From: Halioxenophilus aromaticivorans
GTDB lineage: Bacteria; Pseudomonadota; Gammaproteobacteria; Pseudomonadales; Cellvibrionaceae
DNA: 64,000 bases
Direction of reading: 5' to 3'
Assembly (NCBI RefSeq): GCF_042850945.1
Contig: NZ_AP031496.1
Coordinates: 434,001-498,000, forward strand
The notes under the pieces are model-generated. The model was not told where the DNA came from. It ran no database searches and saw only the letters and a program-made list of their open reading frames with translations. Below, piece after piece: positions 1-7,229 of this stretch. The position numbers were made by a program, and so were the translations under genes. Within the stretch, counting starts at the first letter, position 1; every line of letters starts with the position of its first letter.

Positions 1-180
1 GGCCACAAGGTTACCGTGTCGCCTTTAAAGCGGTTGCTGCTGCGCAATCTGCCAGAGCTTAGCGAGGAGCTAATGCCCGTGGTTAATGCTTTTGACCCCT
101 GGGCTAGGGACCGAGGTGAGTATTACTCCTTGGAATGGAAGCCCATTGCCGGGGCTGAAAGCGACCCTGCATTTAATTAA
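1..180 (+). CDS. C-terminal end of an unidentified protein (partial)
   Basis: Frame 1 is open from the first base to a TAA at 178-180, giving 59 residues that end ...ESDPAFN. The composition is protein-like (PLKRLLLRNLPELSEELMP, then FDPWARDRGEYYSLEW). It lies 137 bp before the catalase-like gene on the same strand, so it may belong to the same cluster. The gene begins outside the window, I do not recognise the family, and no function is assigned. Confidence 0.5.
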   Translation, partial: GHKVTVSPLKRLLLRNLPELSEELMPVVNAFDPWARDRGEYYSLEWKPIAGAESDPAFN

Positions 181-317
181 CCACCTCAGGTGCGCTGTTT
201 GTGTATTGGTGTTGTGGCGGGTATCTAACACCGGGATTAAAGAAATTCTCAAAGTGGCGAGTAACACACTGTTAGAAGGTTGCCACATCGACAGATAAAA
301 CGAAAAAAAATTGCGGT

Positions 318-1364
318 ATGAAAAAATTTCTAGCCATTTTATCAACTTTACTATGTTGCGCCGGGTGTCAGCCAGATTTGCCACTGTTGCCTTTGGGCGA
401 AGAAGGGCCGGGTGCGGGCGAGGCCAAAATTACCGAGGCGCTGATTGCCGCAATTACTGAAGCCAGTAAACAACAGGCCGGTGCTGACTTTATGCCCCGG
501 TTTAACCAAGTAAAAACCCACGCCTGTTTGAATGGCGTATTTTGGGTCAGTGAAAACCTACCCAGTGAATTTCAGCAGGGCCTATTTCAACCCGGAGCGC
601 GTTACCCAGTCACAGCCCGCTTTGCCAATGCCAGAGAATGGGATGACAGAAAAAAAGATTTTCGCGGCTTGTCATTAAAGTTAACCGGTACGCCTGGCCA
701 ACCACTGTGGGGGCAGCCCGGTGAAACCGACTTTTTACTAAACAGCTACCCGCAATTGTTTGCGGCCACACCGCAACACTTTTTGGCTTTTGTTCAAGCG
801 TCGGTAGATGGCAAGCCCTGGCGCTATGTTGTGAATCCATCGCACTGGTACTCGTTGCCCATTATTTTAAAGGGGCGGCAAAAAGTAAATAGCGTGTTAG
901 AAACCAGTTACTACAGTACCACCCCTTACCAGCTGGGGCAGGGAACACGTCAGGCGGTAAAATACGCGGTATCGCCTTGCGGAAGCCAACCCATTATGGG
1001 GTTTGATGCGCGCGATAAAGATTTTTTGTCCGCCAATATCGAACGGCACCTGGACATACAGGCAGCCTGTTTTCGATTTGGAGTGCAATTGCAACGAGAT
1101 AGCCGAAAAATGCCCATAGAAAACGCCTCGGCCCTGTGGCGGGAGCAAGATTCACCCTTTAGGCCTTTGGCGACCATAACCTTTACCAACCAAAAAATCT
1201 TTGGCGAAGCATTGTACCAACGCTGTGAAAATATGAGCTTTAATCCCTGGCAGGCCAGCGCCGATCACCAACCGCTAGGGGGAATTAATCGGGTACGAAA
1301 AGCAGTTTACAGCGAGATAGGAGAGTTAAGACTACAGCACAATATGTCCAATCAAGGGCATTAG
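318..1364 (+). CDS. Catalase-fold family lipoprotein
   Basis: A 348-residue protein with an N-terminal lipoprotein signal: the hydrophobic start MKKFLAILSTLLCCAGC has a lipobox before Cys17. The rest resembles the compact catalase-like haem family. V-K-T-H68-A with a following G-V-F-W-V matches the distal-histidine strand of catalase. RFANAREWDDRKKDFRGLSL matches the catalase RF...DPRG-ALK block, and FLLNSYPQLFAATPQHFLAF follows as in catalases. Near the C-terminus, CENMSFNPWQA and PLGGINRVRKAVY match a signature of catalase-family proteins found beside di-heme cytochromes. It is shorter than true catalases (about 480-750 residues). These homologues may act on organic or lipid hydroperoxides rather than H2O2, which is inference. 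It is the first complete gene of a cluster with a small unknown gene and two di-heme cytochromes. Confidence 0.75.
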   Translation: MKKFLAILSTLLCCAGCQPDLPLLPLGEEGPGAGEAKITEALIAAITEASKQQAGADFMPRFNQVKTHACLNGVFWVSENLPSEFQQGLFQPGARYPVTARFANAREWDDRKKDFRGLSLKLTGTPGQPLWGQPGETDFLLNSYPQLFAATPQHFLAFVQASVDGKPWRYVVNPSHWYSLPIILKGRQKVNSVLETSYYSTTPYQLGQGTRQAVKYAVSPCGSQPIMGFDARDKDFLSANIERHLDIQAACFRFGVQLQRDSRKMPIENASALWREQDSPFRPLATITFTNQKIFGEALYQRCENMSFNPWQASADHQPLGGINRVRKAVYSEIGELRLQHNMSNQGH

Positions 1365-1396
1365 CGTGGCAACCATTCTTATAACGGAGCACGGAC

Positions 1397-1858
1397 ATGC
1401 ACCCCACAATCGCCGCATGGTTGGAATCGTCGCCGAAGCAACTAGACGAAATCTACCGCACAGCATCGGCAGGCAATATTCCTACGGGGGATACTGCCGG
1501 TACCGCTATTTTGGCCGGTAAAGGCCAGGTCACACAGTGGGTAGCAAAGTTGGCAGCGTGGCTTTTTTGGCGCGGTAAAATATTCGATATGTTCGCCGAC
1601 GATGGCGAGAAGGGCATTTTGGTCAACAAAGTAAGCTGGTATAGCGTAAGCTTAATCGTTGCTAAAGTGTACCGGCAAAATAGCTGGCTGGACGGTGCGC
1701 CCTGCATTGTTATTGACTACGCCAGCACCTCGCTCTTAGCCCGTAAAATTCGCGATGAAATCCGCGAGGTTGAACCCGGTGTTTGGCTGGGCAATGTTTG
1801 GTGGGGCAAAACCCACATACTGAACTTTGCCCTCAGCCAAAAGACCGTGCAAGGCTAA
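1397..1858 (+). CDS. Conserved hypothetical protein beside a catalase-like gene
   Basis: A 153-residue protein starting at ATG 1397 with a purine-rich stretch (cggag) upstream. No signal peptide or clear membrane helix is visible, although the segment VTQWVAKLAAWLFWRG is amphipathic or hydrophobic. The C-terminal part reads DEIREVEPGVWLGNVWWGKT followed by a hydrophobic strand, reminiscent of small single-domain proteins that bind lipid-like or haem-like ligands. I cannot name the family with confidence. It sits between the catalase-fold lipoprotein (32 bp upstream) and the first di-heme cytochrome (5 bp downstream), so the four genes are probably co-transcribed and functionally linked. Confidence 0.6.
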   Translation: MHPTIAAWLESSPKQLDEIYRTASAGNIPTGDTAGTAILAGKGQVTQWVAKLAAWLFWRGKIFDMFADDGEKGILVNKVSWYSVSLIVAKVYRQNSWLDGAPCIVIDYASTSLLARKIRDEIREVEPGVWLGNVWWGKTHILNFALSQKTVQG

Positions 1859-1863
1859 CCAAC

Positions 1864-3579
1864 ATGGCCATGGGTGAGTTGCGGGCGGTTAAAAAAACTC
1901 TGCGCTGGCTTAGCTATACCGCCTTGGCTCTCATTGTTATAGCACTGGCTTACGGTGTTGCGCGATTTGCGCCTAATCATCCACAAAGCACCTCTTCCGC
2001 CGAAGAGCATTTTAAATACGGATCCCTGGGTGGCGATCAGTTTACGGGTATCCCTGTAAAACTTTGGCAGGCCATGCCGCTGGTTTGTGCTAACACCTTG
2101 CACGAGCTGGCCGGCGGCAGGCTACCTAAGGACTACCTGGACCGAGTGGCGCAATACTATGGCGACGAGCGTGACCACAAATCTCGTCAACAACTCGCCC
2201 GAGAAGGCTACAAAGCGCTGGGTTTTATTTATGAAAAAACGCCCAGTGGTGAGGAACGCGCTTTACCCGTAGGCATGAGCCGACGCCACAGCCTGGGCCT
2301 GGATAGAACCTACTTAAATTGTGCCGTATGCCACACCAGTACCGTGGTGCCCGAGGTCGGCGATGCAGCCCAACTGGTATTGGGAATGCCGGCAAATTTA
2401 TTTAACTTGTACGATTTTGAGCAGTTTATGATGCGCTGCATGGCCGAGGGCAGTGGCAGCCGAATTGTCCAGTTGGATTTTATCGCCGAAATGGAAAGCC
2501 TCTACGGGCGCTTAAATACGGTGGACAAACATATCGTTTACCCGTTGGCCATTTGGGCGTTGCAGGACACCATGCACTTTTTGGCCAACGTGGCGGGTTT
2601 TTCTCAACTTCAGCCACACTGGGGGCCAGGCCGTAACGATACCTTTACCAACAATAAAGTCTTCTTATACGGCTACGACTGGCGCAGCCGCATACCCGAT
2701 TGGCACAGCACGGGGCGAGTAAACCCAGACGATATCGGTATCGTGGATTTTCCGTCGACCTGGTTGCAGGGCAAGCGTCAGCATCGCGACGACGGCCAGC
2801 CCATGCAATTGCATTGGGATGGTAATAATAGCAAGGTCGAAGAGCGAAATTTAAACGCTGCTGTGGCCACGTCTTCCCTGCCGGCCACTATTGATTATGC
2901 TGCGTTGGAGTGTATAGAGCAGTGGATGGAAACCTTAGAACCTCCGCGCTACCCGCTGCCGGTGAACCAACCACTCGCCGCGCAGGGCGAGCCGATATAC
3001 CGCCGATATTGCGCTGACTGCCACGGCGCCAGTGGTCGGGATTTTAGTGGCCAGTATGTGGGCCACGTTACCCATATTGATGAGATTAAAACCGATCGCT
3101 ATCGGTTGGACAATTACACCCCAGAGCTGGCCTTAAATATGGCCACCACCTACGCCGATACCGTGCGCACAGCTCGCGACCACACTTGCCCTGGTGGCGA
3201 TACCTACCAAGCGGATAGTGCCGAGCGCAATTACCGCTACACCCACTACCGAAAAACCCGAGGCTACGCCAATGCCCCGCTTGATGGTGTGTGGGCACGG
3301 GCACCTTATTTGCACAACGGCTCTGTGCCAACCTTATGGCATCTGTTGCAGCCCTCGGCGTTGCGGCCAAAACAGTTTTACCGAGGCAACAATTTATTAC
3401 ACCCAACCGAAATTGGCTTTGAATATCGCTTCGCAACTAACAGCCAAAATCAAACCCTGTTTTTATTCGATAGCGCCATACCCGGTAATGGCAACTGGGG
3501 CCATGAGGGTAAAGCCTACGGCACGGAACTAAGCGATAGCGAAAAATACGCTTTGTTGGAGTATTTAAAAACGTTTTAA
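1864..3579 (+). CDS. Membrane-anchored di-heme c-type cytochrome, paralogue 1
   Basis: A 571-residue protein. I chose ATG 1864 because the in-frame TTG at 1783 would overlap the preceding gene by 75 bp. An uncleaved N-terminal anchor (YTALALIVIALAYGVARF) is followed by a periplasmic domain. There are two c-haem sites, C153-A-V-C-H157 and C383-A-D-C-H387. The C-terminal block RAPYLHNGSVPTLWHLL followed by FYRGN is typical of the di-haem peroxidase / MauG / RoxA-like cytochrome group. It has the same architecture as the next gene, with shared blocks (FKYGS.G, HWGPGR.D, VD/TDFP). The substrate is unknown. Proximity to a catalase-fold lipoprotein suggests peroxide or oxygenated-lipid chemistry in the envelope. 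The rubber-oxygenase relationship is only a remote possibility. Confidence 0.75.
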   Translation: MAMGELRAVKKTLRWLSYTALALIVIALAYGVARFAPNHPQSTSSAEEHFKYGSLGGDQFTGIPVKLWQAMPLVCANTLHELAGGRLPKDYLDRVAQYYGDERDHKSRQQLAREGYKALGFIYEKTPSGEERALPVGMSRRHSLGLDRTYLNCAVCHTSTVVPEVGDAAQLVLGMPANLFNLYDFEQFMMRCMAEGSGSRIVQLDFIAEMESLYGRLNTVDKHIVYPLAIWALQDTMHFLANVAGFSQLQPHWGPGRNDTFTNNKVFLYGYDWRSRIPDWHSTGRVNPDDIGIVDFPSTWLQGKRQHRDDGQPMQLHWDGNNSKVEERNLNAAVATSSLPATIDYAALECIEQWMETLEPPRYPLPVNQPLAAQGEPIYRRYCADCHGASGRDFSGQYVGHVTHIDEIKTDRYRLDNYTPELALNMATTYADTVRTARDHTCPGGDTYQADSAERNYRYTHYRKTRGYANAPLDGVWARAPYLHNGSVPTLWHLLQPSALRPKQFYRGNNLLHPTEIGFEYRFATNSQNQTLFLFDSAIPGNGNWGHEGKAYGTELSDSEKYALLEYLKTF

Positions 3580-3621
3580 CACTGAGCTGTATTATTTTAA
3601 TGTGCTTCCACCCGTAGGGAC

Positions 3622-3669
3622 GTTGGCCCAGAAAACAGTTAGCTCAGAAAACAGTTGGCCCAGAAAACA
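3622..3669 (+). repeat. Short 16-bp tandem repeat in the cytochrome leader
   Basis: A unit containing cagaaaacagtt recurs with a 16-bp period at 3629, 3645 and 3661 (last copy degenerate), with gttggcc between copies. It lies in the 106-bp gap between the two cytochrome genes and ends 16 bp before the preferred start codon. Because 16 is not a multiple of three, it argues against an N-terminal extension of the downstream gene into this region. Confidence 0.6.
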
Positions 3670-3685
3670 AACGTTAGGAGATAGC

Positions 3686-5173
3686 ATGGCAACTTTAATC
3701 AGCGTGTTAAAACAATACCGCTATGCTATAGCAGGCTTTCTACTCCTGGTTTTAATTTTAGGCTACGTAGCTTGGGACCGTGGCTTTCGCCAATTGCCTC
3801 AGCCGGACTGGGTGTTCGCCGACGAAGACACCCGTTACAAATACGGCTCCATTGGTGCTGAGTATGACGCGGGAATTCCCTACTGGATTTTTCAAGTGCT
3901 ACCGCGGGTATTTCCGGAGAAATTACCTGGCCCTGGTGGCTATGCTTCACTTGGGGTACCCTGGGAAGAGGGGCACGAACTGCCTATAGGCTTTGCCAAA
4001 AAAACCATCGGCTTTGCCCGGGTAGGCAACAACTGCGCTGTTTGCCACACCGCACAATACCGTTTAAACGGCGAAGATAAACCTGTCTTTGTACCAACAG
4101 GCCCCGGCCATACCAGTAACGTAGAGGGGTTTTTTACCTTTCTAATTGAGTGCGCCAAAGACCCGCGCTTTAACGCGGAGAATATTTTGCCGCAAATATT
4201 ACTCAGCACTAAACTCGATTGGATTGATACCCTGCTGTACAAATATTTTATTATTCCCATCACGCGCAAACGATTGCTGGAAATGGAATATCAATTTACC
4301 TGGATGTTTAATCCAGAGTATCCGCACTGGGGGCCGGGCCGTGACGACCCCATGAATCTCACCAAATATTTTATGATTGGCGTAGAGCCTCCGGACGACG
4401 GTACCCATGGCCCTACTGATTTTCCGGCAATATGGCAGTTGGCAAAATACAAAAACGCTCCAAACACCGACAACCCCAAGCGATTAAACTACGCCGGCGA
4501 TACCTGGGATGCCGAGTCTGTGGTGATTGATTCTGCACTGGGGATTATTGGTGCCGAGCCAAAAGACCTAAACCAATTTAATGCCACCATGGTGTGGTTG
4601 GAACAATATCTCAGCGCTTACCCGGCGCCAAAATACCCACTGCCCGTTGATGCAGACAAAGCCGCACTGGGCAAGGTTATTTATGACAAGGTCTGTGCCG
4701 CTTGCCACGCGGCGGTTGGCGATAAAGTAGGCAGACCGTTGCCCATAGCCGAGGTGAACACCAGCCCAGAACGATTGGCTACCTGGGGTAAAGACTACGC
4801 CATTAAGGCTAACCGAATTGTTACCGAGACGGGGATCGCGCGGCGCGGGTTGGTTGAAGAAGACCCCATTGGCTACAAGGTGCCTTATTTATACGGCCTC
4901 TGGCTAAGAGCCCCCTACCTACACAATGGCTCCGTGCCAACCCTGCGCGATTTACTCACACCGGCGCAGCAACGGCCCACGTCGTTTTATCGTGGTTACG
5001 ATGTTTTGGATGCTGCCAACGTCGGCTTTGTAACCTCCGGTGCCAAGGCCGAAGCGGCGGGCACTTACTTTGATATTCAAGGTAAAGGCAACTCCAACCA
5101 GGGCCACGAGTTTGGCACCGACTTACCAGAAGAAGAAAAGAACCAGTTGTTGGAGTATCTCAAAACATTATGA
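3686..5173 (+). CDS. Membrane-anchored di-heme c-type cytochrome, paralogue 2
   Basis: A 495-residue protein. ATG 3686 is preferred over an in-frame codon at 3602 because it has a good ribosome-binding site (ttaggag, 6 nt upstream) and puts a signal anchor at the N-terminus (YAIAGFLLLVLILGYVAW). Two c-haem sites are present: C117-A-V-C-H121 and C337-A-A-C-H341. The blocks PHWGPGRDDPMNLTKYF, LWLRAPYLHNGSVPTLRDLL and SFYRGYDVLD match the upstream paralogue, and both proteins end in a YLKT motif. Together the two genes look like an old tandem duplication. It probably transfers electrons or acts as a peroxidase/oxygenase in the periplasm with the catalase-fold lipoprotein. The actual reaction cannot be read from sequence. 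Confidence 0.77.
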   Translation: MATLISVLKQYRYAIAGFLLLVLILGYVAWDRGFRQLPQPDWVFADEDTRYKYGSIGAEYDAGIPYWIFQVLPRVFPEKLPGPGGYASLGVPWEEGHELPIGFAKKTIGFARVGNNCAVCHTAQYRLNGEDKPVFVPTGPGHTSNVEGFFTFLIECAKDPRFNAENILPQILLSTKLDWIDTLLYKYFIIPITRKRLLEMEYQFTWMFNPEYPHWGPGRDDPMNLTKYFMIGVEPPDDGTHGPTDFPAIWQLAKYKNAPNTDNPKRLNYAGDTWDAESVVIDSALGIIGAEPKDLNQFNATMVWLEQYLSAYPAPKYPLPVDADKAALGKVIYDKVCAACHAAVGDKVGRPLPIAEVNTSPERLATWGKDYAIKANRIVTETGIARRGLVEEDPIGYKVPYLYGLWLRAPYLHNGSVPTLRDLLTPAQQRPTSFYRGYDVLDAANVGFVTSGAKAEAAGTYFDIQGKGNSNQGHEFGTDLPEEEKNQLLEYLKTL

Positions 5174-5414
5174 TTCTGTTAGTCAGAAATAAGTTCCAAA
5201 GCTAAAAAAGAATAACTATTTAAATTTCGCTTATTAATCCTACGCCTGGGCTTGCTGTAAAAAGGTTGCAAGTTTCATTCCCCCCAAAATATTGGTTTTT
5301 TATTTCAAAAAAACAATTTTACACAGGCTTGTTGTCATCAAATGCCTGAGATTTATTGTGAGCAGCCACCACAAATAAAAAGACAATCGCCAAGACAATT
5401 AAGAGGGTAGGTTT

Positions 5415-6428
5415 ATGAGTGACAAAGAAAGTCCATTTCATTTTGGTATGTTCACAAGTGATGACGTAAGAACCGCGCATATTTCCGGGCCCACCTTCTC
5501 CAATAAAAAGGTTAGCTATTGTGTGGTGGACGGGCGTTGTTATGTTGAAGGTTGCATTGATATAGGCAGTGTAGAGGAAGTCGCAGCTCAAGAGCGGAGT
5601 CTTGCGGTACAGGATAAATCTTCATTAGAAAAAGGCGTCGGTCGTAGCGGAGATGAATATCGTTGGCCGAATGGTCTAATTCCCTACCTCATAGACAGCA
5701 CATTGCCATCTCAGTCCAGAGTAACCAGTGCCATTGCGCACTGGGAAACCAATACGAAGTTTCGCTTTATTGAGCGCACAAGTACTAACGCCAGTAGTTA
5801 TCCTAATTACATTCGATTCCGACCATCTACCGGATGCAGTTCCAGTGTTGGTATGCGAGGTGGTGAACAATTTATTAATTTGGCCAGTGGTTGCAGTACC
5901 GGAAGTACTATTCACGAAATTGGTCACGCGATTGGCTTATGGCATGAGCAGAGTCGGGAGGATCGCGATAATTACGTGACCATTAATTGGGATAATATCG
6001 AAAGCGGGAAAAGCCATAATTTTGATCAGCATATAACTGATGGTGACGACCTTGGTAGCTACGATTTCGGCTCTATCATGCATTATAGCGAATACGCCTT
6101 TTCTAAGAATGGTGAGCCAACCATTACCACAAAACCAGCAGGCCAAGCTATCGGTCAGCGCGCAGGGTTGAGTGCGGCTGATATCGCAGCTGCCCATGCG
6201 TTGTATAAATTTTGGTATTCGAATACCGCGGTTTTACAAACCTACAGTACCTACCATTCAAAAAATGCGTGGGGATATTTACAGGGATTGGGTTGGCGAA
6301 AAATCTATCCAGACAACGCATCCGCTGTGTCTAATGTTTTTGTAGCTTTGTGCGAGGCCAAAGCCAACGGTCGTAACACCAATGTGTACGCTGATGGCGA
6401 GCATATTTATCGCGCGTATTTAAACTAA
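5415..6428 (+). CDS. Astacin-family (M12A) metalloprotease with a novel C-terminal domain
   Basis: A 337-residue zinc endopeptidase. The active site H167-E-I-G-H171-A-I-G-L-W-H177-E and the Met-turn region YDFGSIMHYSEYAFS are complete astacin signatures. Residues 1-80 look like a propeptide (VDGRCYVEGCIDIGSVEEV). The position where astacins usually carry the zinc-blocking Asp (FxGD) here reads VEGC, so a cysteine may do that job. No signal peptide is visible. The N-terminus MSDKESPFHFGMF is polar, so export is unexplained. Residues about 270-337 form a domain repeated in the standalone protein at 6530 and in the M6 protease at 7230. ATG 5415 has a GAGGGTAGG ribosome-binding site. It is first in a four-gene cassette. 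Confidence 0.88.
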   Translation: MSDKESPFHFGMFTSDDVRTAHISGPTFSNKKVSYCVVDGRCYVEGCIDIGSVEEVAAQERSLAVQDKSSLEKGVGRSGDEYRWPNGLIPYLIDSTLPSQSRVTSAIAHWETNTKFRFIERTSTNASSYPNYIRFRPSTGCSSSVGMRGGEQFINLASGCSTGSTIHEIGHAIGLWHEQSREDRDNYVTINWDNIESGKSHNFDQHITDGDDLGSYDFGSIMHYSEYAFSKNGEPTITTKPAGQAIGQRAGLSAADIAAAHALYKFWYSNTAVLQTYSTYHSKNAWGYLQGLGWRKIYPDNASAVSNVFVALCEAKANGRNTNVYADGEHIYRAYLN

Positions 6429-6529
6429 GCAGTATTGTGAGGGAAGCAGGGAGCTAATTAAGATCGGCGGTCGTTCCTCATGGATGTGGGTTGTCGCCAA
6501 TAAATCCTATATTAATCTGGAGAAATCCT

Positions 6530-6748
6530 ATGTGGACTAATAACGTAGTTGTAAACCAAACCTATTGCACTCATCACGCCGAAAATTGCTGGGCTAGCAT
6601 TGCCGGCAAGGGCTGGATAAAAATTAAAACCGGTAACAGTGACGGTGTGACCAATACTTTTATTTTACTAAGTGCTGCAAAGGCCAATGGCCGAAATGCC
6701 AGCGTCTATATTGTGGATAACTTAATTGAGCGTGCGTACTTACTTTGA
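6530..6748 (+). CDS. Standalone copy of the protease C-terminal domain
   Basis: A 72-residue protein. ATG 6530 has a ctggaga ribosome-binding site and is preferred over an in-frame TTG at 6491. Essentially the whole protein is the domain that ends both neighbouring proteases. The conserved features are T-x-H-x-x-N-x-W, G-x-G-W-x-K-I, a central N-x-x-x-V-(S/T), the block AKANG and a final I-x-x-x-YL. No secretion signal or membrane segment is visible. A free copy between two fusion copies could be a binding partner, carrier, inhibitor or assembly subunit. Nothing in the sequence chooses between these, and I do not recognise the family. Confidence 0.75.
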   Translation: MWTNNVVVNQTYCTHHAENCWASIAGKGWIKIKTGNSDGVTNTFILLSAAKANGRNASVYIVDNLIERAYLL

Positions 6749-6814
6749 TGTGGCGCCTTATGGGTGAGATTCCATTCAAGATTGCAACCCAACCTAGCAA
6801 AAAGGAGTTCAACT

Positions 6815-7195
6815 ATGAATCCAATTATTCATATTAATATGTACGCCGATGGCAGTGTATCGACCAAGAGCATAATGGGGGGTGGCGGCGATGCAACGCA
6901 AGAGGTTCCGCCTCCACCTTCCAATATCGATGTGTCCAATGGTGCTACGTCGTCTATTGATGCTGCTCCTGCCCCAACAGCTTTTCCGGAGCAAGCTGCG
7001 AGTACAGTAAGCACAGAGGCGCCGGGCCCCGAGACTGATATGGTGCAGAGTTCTGCACAGATCGATTCTGCGCCGCCACCGGTCGAAGTGGAGCGGCGCA
7101 ACGATGATATCAACAGTGCGCCACCACCAGACTTCATGGCAAACAAGATGGCTGTCAATTCGGTAACGCAGGAACCGCCTGGGCCAGAGTTGTGA
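6815..7195 (+). CDS. Small proline-rich repetitive protein of the protease cassette
   Basis: A 126-residue protein starting at ATG 6815 with a strong AAAGGAG ribosome-binding site. A short structured-looking N-terminus (MNPIIHINMYADGSVSTKSI) and a GGGG stretch lead into a long low-complexity region. That region is rich in Pro, Ala, Ser and acidic residues, with recurring motifs: VPPPPSN, DSAPPPVEVE, NSAPPPDF, EAPGPE and EPPGPE. There are no Cys, membrane helices or signal peptide. It is probably intrinsically disordered. It lies 34 bp upstream of the M6 protease with similar ribosome-binding spacing. It may be a linker, scaffold or protease substrate for the cassette, which is inference only. 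Confidence 0.65.
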   Translation: MNPIIHINMYADGSVSTKSIMGGGGDATQEVPPPPSNIDVSNGATSSIDAAPAPTAFPEQAASTVSTEAPGPETDMVQSSAQIDSAPPPVEVERRNDDINSAPPPDFMANKMAVNSVTQEPPGPEL

Positions 7196-7229
7196 TTTGG
7201 TAACTCCAATAACTGTAAAGGAGTAAAGT

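Noticed and set aside
5319..5591. 90-codon minus-strand frame with a hydrophobic C-terminal half
   Set aside because: It overlaps the start of the astacin gene antisense, has no convincing start signal, and the composition is not protein-like throughout.
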